DNA from: Euborellia annulipes
Lineage: Eukaryota > Arthropoda > Insecta > Dermaptera > Anisolabididae
Assembly: GCA_023213315.1 (NCBI GenBank)
Contig: JAKCPI010014408.1
Span: 1-64,000 of the forward strand
Direction of reading: 5' to 3'
Length of the DNA: 64,000 bases
Position 1 is the first letter of the stretch, and every line of letters begins with the position of its first letter. Below the pieces are notes generated by a model. It saw only the letters and a list, made by a program, of their open reading frames with translations, was not told where the DNA came from and searched no databases. Shown piece by piece: positions 56,272 to 64,000 of this stretch. The position numbers and the translations under genes were made by a program.

Positions 56272-57060
56272 GTAATTATTATACATTTTATCGTTGAAAA
56301 AAAAAAATGATAGAAACAAATAATTTGACTGCGAAAAACGATTCTTTTGAATATGAAATTAAATATTTTGCATTTCACTAAGGGTAGAGGGAGAATGTAA
56401 GTTGTTGAAAGGGGGGAGGGAGTGTAGGTGTCATTGAAAAAAAATTAGTTTTTTATTTTTTATTTATTTATTTATTTTTTTTTTTTTACTTTTTTTTTAA
56501 AAACACTTTCTCATTCATACTCACACTTAATATACTTTTACACAGGGGTGGATTAAGGGTTGAAAATTAAAATAAAATAAAAATTAAAATAATTATTTAT
56601 AAATGTATTCAAATTATTTTGAGAGTAATTTCGCGGTGAAGGCTAGCATTTCCTTAAAGGGGGGGGGGGGGGGAGGTATGAAGGCATTATCTAGGGGGTT
56701 AATGCCCCATCCCCTATAATGCACAAAGATATTAATGTTTTTTAATACTTTTACTAAAAAATAAGTGCATTCCGTTTGAGTTAAAATTTATATTCAATAT
56801 TTAGCAAATAGCATAGTAGGGTAGAAACATTTTAATGTCATTTTAAAATTTCTTATTAGTGGGGCGGAATTAATTTTGAAGATTTGAAACTCTCATAAAC
56901 AGACAATAATAACACTGGAATAAAACTAGGAACCCATCGAATCCCTTGCAGAATTTTCATTAGTTAGAAAAGTAAGATATGATTAGTCCACTTCAAATTT
57001 TACTGGGGTGAGTTACCGCAACTTTTTGTATATAGAACTAATCTCAATTAGGATTTGAAT

Positions 57061-57089
57061 TTTTACTTTCTCTTACCTATATGTATAAG

Positions 57090-57142
<53 letters not shown>

Positions 57143-57362
57143 GAGAGAGAGAGAGAAAGTATTGGATTCATGTCAAAAATTCGATATCGAGATTTTGATG
57201 GATATACACGTTTTGAGGTCCCTTGAATCCAAAAAGTGGTTTTCGCGATATTGTCTGTCTGTGTGTCTGTTTGGGTTCAATTTAAAGCATGAAGGATTTG
57301 AGCTAGGAGGTTGAAATTTTATATTTAAGTTAGGCACCCCCCTAGGGCGTGAAAATAAGATT
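57061..57362 (+). mobile_element. Rep A copy, 5' half
   Basis: A long (TA)n-expanded 5' hairpin with GAGA runs, GATATCGAGATTTTGATGG, the GTCTGTCTGTGTGTC block, stopping at GGGCGTGAAAATAAGA. Confidence 0.8.
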
Positions 57363-57404
57363 TGAGAAAAATATTTTTCTTCAGGAATGAAAGTTAGAAA
57401 AATC

Positions 57405-57535
57405 TTTAAAAATATATTTTAACAGCTGACGTTTCGGCTTTGTTCAAAGCCATTCTCAGAGCTGTTAGTGGTCATCCTAGGATGACTTTGACCAAGGCCG
57501 AAACTTCAGCTATTAAAATATATTATAAAAAAAAA
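57405..57535. repeat. Foldback with the clearest hammerhead-like arm
   Basis: On the - strand: TAACAGCT (57467-57460), CTGAGAA, T, GGCTTT-GAAC-AAAGCC, GAAAC, GTC, AGCTGTTA (57427-57420). The flanks give an 8 bp stem and the middle a 6 bp stem. The facing + strand arm at 57480-57530 is diverged. CTGAGAA departs from the CTGANGA consensus at one position. Confidence 0.7.
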
Positions 57536-57613
57536 AAAAATTCTGGCTTCGTTTTTTCTAATTTTCATTTCTGATATTATACGAATTCCACCAGCCATAA
57601 AATACCCTTATGC

Positions 57614-58482
57614 CAGCGTTTTCTAAACTGTGAGGCGCGGGGGAGGCCCTAGGGAGACCAAGAGCGGATACAAGGGGGGGGGGGGGTAAAGGGGATAATT
57701 ACCCCCCCCCCCCCGAGATTTGAAAAAAATAGGTATTTTTCGAAAAAACAAATTTTGAACGTAAAATTTAAAAAATCAATACAAAAAAATTAGATTAATA
57801 TTTACATCCTCACGAAAATACCAGGTTCCGCAAAAGAGTGAAATTTCCCGTGACCGGCACATAAAAAAATTTTTGGTTCCGCGGGCGGAAAAAAAATTTT
57901 GGCTCTCTAAAAAAAAGGTAAAACATTTTAACGGGCGGGAAAAATTTTTGGTTCCGCGAGAGCGAATCCGGCGGATAATGAAAAAAAATTTTGGTTCCGT
58001 GGGCGAAAAAATTTTGGTTCTCAAAAAAAAAGGTAAAATAAATTTTTGGTTCCGCGAACGGCATATGAAAAAATTTTAGGTTCCGCAAAATCAAAATTTT
58101 GGTCCCGCGAAAAACAAAATTTTTGAGAACAGCCCCCCCCCCCCCGAAAAAATTTCTATATACGCCCCTGGTGCTGTGTGACGAGTCACACCAGATTACC
58201 CCCCCCCCCCCTAAGAAACACCTCTGGATCCGCCCTTGAGGGAGACGCGGACTAGTCTAAGGGGAGGGGCGAATATTAGCCCCCAGGATCAATTTTCCAA
58301 ATGATTGCTAGTTTTAATATAAATAAGAATTAATAAAAAAAATATTTTTATATATATTTATATTTTTTAGCATTAAAAATTTTTGTTTTTTTATTATTTT
58401 ATAAAATGGGGGGAGGGGGGAGGCGTCATAAGATTAATTATTTTTAAGGGAGGCGTGGTAACATAAAGTTTGGAAACCAGTG
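57614..58482 (+). mobile_element. Second hAT MITE copy in the composite
   Basis: CAGCGTTTTCTAAACTGTGA ... GGCGTGGTAACATAAAGTTTGGAAACCAGTG. Aligned with 55660-55980, it shows the pre-insertion state CCTAGGGAGGCGCGG that was split here by the 57659-58238 element. Confidence 0.65.
57659..58238. mobile_element. hAT-like MITE with perfect TSD and inner fragment
   Basis: Ends CAAGAGCGGATACAAGGGGG and GGATCCGCCCTTG, flanked by AGGGAGAC on both sides (57651-57658, 58239-58246). The same family as 8955-9227. Inside is a reversed fragment of the 18787-19158 family, with several copies of a unit around AAATTTTTGGTTCCGCG and the end CTATATACGCCCCTG. Confidence 0.85.
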
Positions 58483-58727
58483 GTTTAGAGAATAGCATTT
58501 TTTTACTTTTTTAACGCTAATTGTTTCTACATTACTTTTTAACACCCATTTGTTTATTTTAAATTTTAACGCCTGTTTTTGGAGAATAGACCTGAACATG
58601 GTCTATTTTTTTTCAATTAGGCCTATTATATAACTTATTTCATTTTCCAAAAAAAAAAAAAGTTCAACAAATTGAGATGAAATTAAGATGTTTTAGTATT
58701 ATCGTCGATGAGACAATTAGATGAGGG

Positions 58728-59085
58728 CAGTAGCGTAGCCAGGATTTCTGCTTGGGGGGGGGGGCCCAAAATTTTTATTAACCCCCCCTCCCTTCTCCAA
58801 GAAACTTCAAGTGGGGAAATTTTTTTAGATAATATAATAATTATAAATAAAAAACAAATAAAAAAAAAATTTTTTTCTTGAAATAAAAAATAATTTTAAT
58901 ACAAAATTCGTAAATATTAGAGATTTTTTCAATTATTTATAAGTTTTTTGTTAGTTTTTAGAATTTATGAGAGTTAATAAAATTATTATTTAAAAAAAAA
59001 ATCATTAGGGAAAACATTAGGTATTTTTTGTTTTGGAGAAGGCTTTGGGGGGCCGGCCCCCTGGGCCCCCCTGAATACGCCACTG
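58728..59085. mobile_element. hAT-like MITE with perfect TSD
   Basis: CAGTAGCGTAGCCAGG ... AATACGCCACTG, flanked by GATGAGGG (58720-58727 and 59086-59093). 358 bp, G/C runs near both ends, no ORF. It landed at the edge of the tRNA-like sequence that follows. Confidence 0.88.
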
Positions 59086-59093
59086 GATGAGGG

Positions 59094-59175
59094 GATAATA
59101 AAGCAGTTAAGCTTATAATCCTGAGTTAGAGATAACTCGAGTTCAAATCCATCTCATGTCAAAAAATTATCCAAC
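59094..59175 (+). other. tRNA-like sequence
   Basis: GAGTTCAAATCC is a good B-box/T-loop and GTTAGAGATAAC could be a long variable arm of the Leu/Ser type. The acceptor arms (ATGAG / CTCAT) pair over only about 5 bp and the D arm is poor. More likely a decayed tRNA or a tRNA-derived SINE head than a working tRNA gene. Confidence 0.3.
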
Positions 59176-59502
59176 TCTATTTGAAATGCCTCCTTCTGAG
59201 GAAGGAAATAGGAACCCTCCTCAGTATTATTCCCATTATAGTTACTCCTCAGAATAACCACAACGTATCAGGTCTGACACTAATGACTGAAGAGAGAATT
59301 ATCTTCGATCTTATTTTATTCTCGGGCCTTATTATTGTTAAAACAATTCTAGTGTAGTTTGGCGACTCTTGATCTAAAGCATTTTTTTGAAGGGATTTTT
59401 AATATCAAAATTTTAAACCGACTTCTCTAGGCTTAATTTGTCATCTTACAAAAGTAAATATTGATTTGGATTTTATAGCTGGATATTCATTGATGTGTGA
59501 AG

Positions 59503-60045
59503 AAAAGAATAGCAGCTAGATAAATTTTCATTTATTAGGTCCTTTAGGCTGACATTTCGGTCTTGGTCAAAACCATCCTCAGAGCTTACGAGCTGTCAAT
59601 ATAGGCATACAATTAAATATTCAATCATATATGTAATGAACATAAAAATTAAGTTATGTATAATTAATGTTCATAATATATATTTAATGATTGAATAATA
59701 TGAAAGAAAACAATAATTTTAATACAAGCCAATCAGTACAGGCAGTGGTTTTGAAATGAATTGCCTACCACTGTCTATACTTATTATTAATATACTTACT
59801 GTACTTAATATTAATACTCAGTATTAATATTATTGTGTTTTCTTTCATATTATTCAATCATTTAACATATTAATATCATTAATTATAAATAACTTAATTT
59901 CTACGTTCATTACATATATGATTGAATATTTATTTGTGTGCCTATATTAGCAGCAAGCTCTGAGGATAGTCTTGACCAAGACCGAAACGTCAGCATAAAG
60001 AGCCTAATAAATGAAATATTATCTAACTGCTATTCTTTTCTTCAT
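59503..60045. repeat. 540 bp foldback with hammerhead-like arms
   Basis: AAAAGAATAGCAG and CTGCTATTCTTTT are the outermost matching sequences. Both arms carry the core: + strand CTGAGGA (59960-59966), TAGTCTTGACCAAGACC, GAAAC, GTC, AGC; - strand CTGAGGATGG ... GACCGAAATGTC (59551-59585). GTCTT/AAGAC forms a stem in the + copy. Confidence 0.8.
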
Positions 60046-60066
60046 ACAGTAAATATTAACTTCTAT

Positions 60067-60312
60067 TTAGGATTTTGTTCAAAAGCTTATTTTCATCCCT
60101 TGCCTAACTTAAATATAAAATTTCAACCCCATAGCTCTTTTAGTTCCTGAGATATTGTTCACAGACAGACCATGTCGCCAAAACCACTTTTGGTGATTCA
60201 GAGGACCTTAAAACGTGATGATCCATCAAAATTTCGACATCGAATTTTTGACATGAAACCAATACTTTCTTCCTATATATTTCAATACATAGGATAAGAG
60301 AAACTAAAAATC
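60067..60312 (-). mobile_element. Rep A copy, 5' half
   Basis: GATTTTGTTCAAAAGCTTATT through CAGACAGACCATGTCGCC and CGACATCGAATTTTTGACATG to the end hairpin GGATAAGAGAAACTAAAA. Confidence 0.75.
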
Positions 60313-61284
60313 AAAATTTTATTTAAAAAAAAAAAAAAAAGAAGTATAATATTTAAATTGAATATCTGATAAGATTGATAAGATTCTGTTACAAAAAAGA
60401 AAAATCACCTCTACTACGAATAAAGATCTGAATAAATATCCCAGTTTTGATCTAAATTAAAAAAGTTTAAAATTAAAAACGTCTGGAATTTTTCAAACAT
60501 TAATTTAATCTGAAATAATACAAAAAAATCATCATTTGGCCTGGTTAAATCAATAATATAACAAATGAACAAAAAAAAAAAAATAGTGTCATTTAATTAT
60601 AATTAATTCATATGTTTTTCAACATAAAGTTGACTGATAGCCGAGCTTTTTTTTATTGTGGTTAACAAACCATCAAAATGATGGTGTAATCTCATTAAAA
60701 TTGAAATATTTTGACAAATGTCTGTTATTATTATTGTAATATGGGCGCGTCCTTGACTGGTACAATTTCTATATAAAATAAAAAAATCCTACATATAATA
60801 CTGTTTAGATCATTAACAAAAACAATATGATCTTTGGTTAATTGCTTACAAAAGTTATATTCATTATTTTTAAGCATTCATTTAAAGTCCCTTTCAACCC
60901 GCTTAGATGAAAATATCATTCTATATAACACAGCCATTAGTTCTAAGGACATTTCAAGCCGTCAGCTCCATATTCACCCTTCAGCAATTGCGCTACTGCA
61001 AGCGATGATGTACCAATGCTAATTAATTAATGTTAATTAATTAACATGAAGTTTAGATTATAGAGCATCCCTTTAAGTGTCATGAATTTCCAATTCATAA
61101 TTAAAAACAATCCATCCGCATTTCTAGATTCGAATACAACGCTTTGTGTTGAATGTCAGGATATTTTAACATATATAAATAGGGAAAGCCTCAAAGGTTT
61201 CTTCAGTGAATAATAATTTTGTCTAAATAAAATTAAAGGTCTTTTCAATTTTAATTTATTCAAATAGGATTAAATAAAAAAAAA
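60313..61284. other. No recognisable gene or repeat
   Basis: AT-rich. A 62-codon frame at 60834-61022 has normal-looking composition but no recognised similarity and no splice context. Confidence 0.4.
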
Positions 61285-61500
61285 ATCTGGTGTGACTGTT
61301 CGCAGATATATTAGAATTCAAGATAAAGAATTTATAAACATAAGAATATTTGTTAGAGCACAAGTATTAAATGTTTTCTTCTTCAGGAGTTAAAAAATAT
61401 GGCCTGCTTGATTATACAGCACACAACTTTCTCTTACTTTCGATTAGTGAAAGTTGTTTTCGATGCTTGTCCCCGCAATATTTTGAAATATTTAGTTTCC
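61285..61500 (-). mobile_element. Rep A hairpin fragments
   Basis: 61287-61350 has AAAATCTGGTGTGACTG directly fused to AGATATATTAGAATTC. 61412-61500 has a decayed hairpin (CAGCACACAACTTTCTC ... GAAAGTTGT). Confidence 0.6.
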
Positions 61501-61539
61501 AACAATACAGTATATTTGAATTAAAGATATAATTTTTTT

Positions 61540-62235
61540 TTTACTTTCTCTTACCTATGTATATATGTAATATATATATAAAGAGAAAGTATTGGATTCA
61601 TGTCAAAAATTCGATGTCGAGATTTTGATGGATCTTCACGTTTTGAGGTCCCCTGAATCCAAAAAAGTGGTTTTCGCGACATGGTCTGTCTGTGGGTGGT
61701 GGGTGTGTGTGTGTGTGGGTGTGGGTGTGGGTGGGTGTGTGTTCAATTTTAAGCATGGAGGAATTGAGCTATGAGGCTGAAATTTTATATTTAAGTTAAA
61801 CACCCCCCGGGACCGGAAAAATAAGCTTTTAATCAAAATCGGCCAAATATTACTAGTACTTTACTGATGTACTTTTTCAGTTTTTTTCGATTTTCTCAAA
61901 ATTTGCTCCAACGATTTTTTTTTTAAATTCAAAAATCAGTTATTTTTTAGGTTCTCTTTAAAATGTATATTCTCATTTTGCAATTGAAGTCTTCTGAAGA
62001 CCACTTTACTCTTGTATTTCATAGGGAAGATAGGAGAAATGGTTGCCATGGTAACAAAATATAAATATTTTCCCATACTTATAAATTTTACATCTGAATT
62101 CATATGTTCCGTACTGTCGGGAACTAAATATATGTCGACACAAAAAATCTGGTGTGACAAGCACAGTACACAACTTTCGATTACCGAAGGTAAGAGAAAG
62201 TTGTGTACTGTGTGCCATCACACCAGATTTTTTTC
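61540..62235 (+). mobile_element. Rep A copy, full length
   Basis: All parts present: 5' hairpin, GATGTCGAGATTTTGATGG, GT/GGGT microsatellite (61690-61742), core, GGTTGCCATGGTAAC (62041-62055), GAATTCATATGTTCCG and the long hairpin (62138-62234). Nearly identical to 32829-33532. Confidence 0.87.
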
Positions 62236-62279
62236 ATTTATTTCTCCATTTAGCCGGAGGCCATAGGGGTGATTATAAA

Positions 62280-62458
62280 CATAGAAAAGTATTTATATTA
62301 CCATTTGTCCTATCTTTCCTATGCAGTTCAAACAATTTCGAAGGTAAAATGAAAATATACATTTTAAAGAGCATCTAAAAAAAATTGAATGAATCAATAT
62401 CGTAAGAGCGAATTTAAAGAAAATCGAAAAAAGTACATCAGTTAAGTACTAGTACTAT
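62280..62458 (-). mobile_element. Rep A fragment facing the previous copy
   Basis: TTTGTCCTATCTTTCCTATG, AAAGAGCATCTAAAAAA and AAAGTACATCAGTTAAGTAC in reverse order. The CCATGG palindrome is deleted. Confidence 0.65.
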
Positions 62459-63040
62459 ATATTACATACCGATCTTAGTACGAATTCGAAATTTTTACAT
62501 AAATCGAATAGTCTACTTTCTCTTTCCATATACTATCTGTATCAGTCAAAAGTATTCATCTCTAATGGTTAGAGAAAAAAACTCTAAATCTTAGAGAGTC
62601 CAAGTTCATTTAAGCTATGCAACCAACATACAGAGGCAAATACCTTAATTAATTTATCAATCTTATCCAAAAACATTTAAAAAAATAAATTAATATCTTC
62701 TCTTTAATCACGTCTCTAGGAAGGGCTCTAGTCAGATCCCTAGCCAATTGGTACTTTTGGCTTATACAGATAATATATTAACATACAGGTAAGAGAAAGT
62801 AGATAAACGTCTTCCTAATAAAATTCGAGGGCCAAATTTGATATCTAATCTACCCCCAATAGAATTGGCCAATTACAAATTTACTTTTTTCAATTGTCTC
62901 AAGATCGGCTCTAATAATATTGATAATTTTTTAGATGCCCCTTATCACTGCTCATAATTAGTCAGTTCGATGAGTTAGCTATTTGGGGTTGCCTTCCCTC
63001 CCAGCAAAAATTAACAAATTTAAGTCCACTTTTATTAAAG
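62459..63040. other. Mostly unrecognised, small Rep A and foldback traces
   Basis: 62780-62802 (ACAGGTAAGAGAAAGTA) is a Rep A end. 62958-63006 (GTTAGCTATTTGGGGTTGCC) resembles one arm of the 37012 / 45288 foldback family. Confidence 0.4.
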
Positions 63041-63044
63041 CTTT

Positions 63045-63235
63045 TGTGGTTTGAAATATTATTATTAGGAGAATTTTTAATTATATACCACATTTTTGTA
63101 TTAAATATTTATTAAAAATATATAAATACTGTACAACGTTTTAACTGCTTATTCTGCAGCCGTTATCAAGCACTGTGCACTTGCTCCGACTCACAAAAAT
63201 GTGGTCTATAATTAAAAATTCTCCTAATAATTAAG
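63045..63235. repeat. Foldback with decayed hammerhead-like core
   Basis: TTATTAGGAGAATTTTTAAT and its reverse complement ATTAAAAATTCTCCTAATAA are the outer arms, continuing into ATACCACATTTTTGT / ACAAAAATGTGGTCTAT. Between them the - strand reads TTGATAACGGCTGC...GCAGTTAAAACGTTG, a diverged core. Confidence 0.7.
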
Positions 63236-63240
63236 TCCAC

Positions 63241-63710
63241 TTTATTTTTCCAAAAAAACTTTTTTCATTTTATTTCATTTCATCCTTATATGCACACACA
63301 ATCCCCTTTCGTCCTATTTCTATTATTACACTGTTTTTTTTTCTCTAATACCAAAACGAATTTGATTCAGACAACGTATAAATAAAAAAATTCCCAGTAG
63401 AATTGTTTTATTGATGAGTTTTCTCCCCTTAAAAAAAATACGCAGGGATATTAAAAAGAGAACATGCAATGACTTGATGGAAAAAAATCGTCTCGACAAT
63501 CCTAAAATGAACCACCTCCGCCCACCCCTTTTCCGATTTGATGTGGTTCATTCGTTTGACATTTTCCTTCCTAAAAGTAACAAGGGGCTGACAAGTCGCG
63601 TTTGCTGCCCCGTTTGCTCACTGAAAACCTCCCTCCCGGAATTTTGTGACAGAAAAGCATGGGTTGCCTTTGATGATGGGGCTGACACGATGTTTTTTTT
63701 TTTTTTTTAG
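63241..63710. other. Intron end before the protease exon
   Basis: The 99-codon frame at 63411-63710 ends in the poly-T acceptor tract and shows no known similarity. Somewhat GC-richer at 63490-63690 but not supported as coding. Confidence 0.45.
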
Positions 63711-63839
63711 CACTACCGAGGCAGCTTGAAGAGTCTGAATACCGGCATCGTGACACTGCTCAACTACGGGAAACACGTGCCACCTGCTGTATCACACGTC
63801 ACACTGGCACACGAGATTGGTCATAATTTCGGCTCACCG
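63711..63839 (+). CDS. kuz: ADAM10/Kuzbanian zinc-site exon
   Basis: A T18-AG acceptor (63710) and a GTGAGT donor (63840) bracket 129 nt, exactly 43 codons in phase 0. It reads [20 protein letters not shown], then [33 protein letters not shown] is the first part of the metzincin zinc motif HExxHxxGxxH: the two histidines of HEIGH bind zinc, the glutamate is catalytic, and the third histidine should open the next exon beyond the window. SLNTGI and HVPP.VSH are characteristic of ADAM10 rather than other ADAMs. The exon continues directly from the one ending at 55011 in the same phase. All residues visible for catalysis are intact, so the gene appears functional. Confidence 0.95.
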
Positions 63840-64000
63840 GTGAGTCTTGCTATTATTATTAAAATTTCTTTTGAAATAAGCTATAAAAGATAATTGAATT
63901 TTAAAATAAGTTTAATATATAATTTCTGTTTCATGGGGTGTGGTTAAGTATTTTCAAAAAATTTCTGCAAAATATTTTCCATAAATTAGAAAATGAAAAA
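63840..64000 (+). other. Start of next protease intron
   Basis: A GTGAGT donor followed by AT-rich sequence to the window edge. The next exon should start with the third zinc-binding histidine. Confidence 0.8.

Larger units (their letters stand above)
55660..58482. mobile_element. hAT-like composite, 2.8 kb
   Basis: CAGCGTTTTCCAAACT at the left and AGTTTGGAAACCAGTG at the right are inverted ends flanked by an exact 8 bp duplication GTTTAGAG (55652-55659, 58483-58490). A second left-type terminus occurs inside at 57614. The interval may therefore be one large element with repeated ends, or two MITE copies fused by recombination. No transposase frame. It contains a promoter-like block, Rep A, a foldback arm and a nested hAT MITE. 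Confidence 0.65.
55336..58606. repeat. Outer foldback element, heavily filled
   Basis: Left arm 55336-55440 (CAGGTCTATTCTCTAAAAAC ... TTAAAAAATGCTATT) is the reverse complement of 58490-58600. The middle has been filled by a hAT-like composite that carries further insertions, so this is the oldest layer of the nest. Confidence 0.75.
55012..63710 (+). other. 8.7 kb protease intron full of transposons
   Basis: Bounded by GTAAGT and a T18-AG acceptor. Almost all of it is SINE, Rep A, foldback and hAT material described separately. An additional initiator-to-donor block lies at 56.1 kb. Confidence 0.85.

Noticed and set aside
62012..62266. Recurrent frames of the MVAMVTKYKYFPILINFTSE type
   Set aside because: They are repeated translations of the Rep A core and 3' hairpin in many copies and both directions, with no conservation beyond the DNA repeat.
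63411..63710. 99-codon frame just before the second protease exon
   Set aside because: It ends in the poly-T acceptor tract, has no similarity to the ADAM family, and the phase-0 join to 55011 already gives a continuous protein.

Overview
The window reads as AT-rich, repeat-saturated, intron-dominated animal DNA. The only secure protein-coding content is two short spliced exons on the + strand (54887-55011 and 63711-63839). They encode adjacent parts of the metalloprotease domain of an ADAM10/Kuzbanian-type membrane protease and end in the zinc-binding [10 protein letters not shown] block. From memory, the residues look most like the arthropod Kuzbanian form, so I infer an arthropod (crustacean or chelicerate rather than a compact insect genome). 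The species cannot be fixed. An 8.7 kb intron separates the exons. The exons for the protease prodomain were not found upstream.

Upstream on the same strand are weaker gene signals. Two homologous promoter-like blocks, 27 kb apart (12.77-13.16 kb and 40.20-40.63 kb), share a CCAAT box, a TTTGGCGCC E2F-type site and a TCAGTAG initiator in the same order and at nearly the same spacing, each followed by a possible splice donor. At 42694-42843 a good splice acceptor leads into an ATG and a signal-peptide-like reading frame. Two other initiator-to-donor blocks (about 9.5 and 56.1 kb) resemble each other. A possible model is alternative non-coding first exons feeding a signal-peptide exon, but this is inference.

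The rest is almost entirely mobile DNA. (1) 'Rep A', about 690 bp and roughly 28 full or partial copies on both strands, has hairpins at both ends and an internal palindrome GTTGCCATGGTAAC matching the RFX/X-box consensus. (2) tRNA-derived SINEs S1 and S2 share a tail. (3) 'Rep D' is a 234 bp retroposon with 13-14 bp target duplications. (4) Eight hAT-like elements carry 8 bp target duplications, from 267 bp MITEs to 2.3-2.8 kb composites. (5) Two giant palindromic elements are 1.0-1.2 kb long. (6) There are Tc1/mariner-like TA-flanked MITEs. (7) A set of foldback repeats has arms carrying a hammerhead-ribozyme-like core (CTGANGA, stem, GAAAC, GTC), reminiscent of the terminal repeats of Penelope-like retroelements.

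Layout: 0-10 kb foldbacks, hAT elements and Rep A; 11-18 kb a recent 0.8 kb duplication and a Rep A cluster; 18-26 kb MITEs, SINEs and a 1.7 kb foldback; 27-28.3 kb a decayed transposase with a Pipsqueak-type helix-turn-helix and nearby degenerate repeats; 29-40 kb Rep A and SINEs; 40-43 kb the second promoter-like block and the signal-peptide exon candidate; 43-54 kb foldbacks and giant palindromes; 54.9-63.8 kb the protease exons with a deeply nested transposon stack in the intron. Insertion order can be read directly in several nests because an empty copy of the target repeat lies elsewhere in the window.
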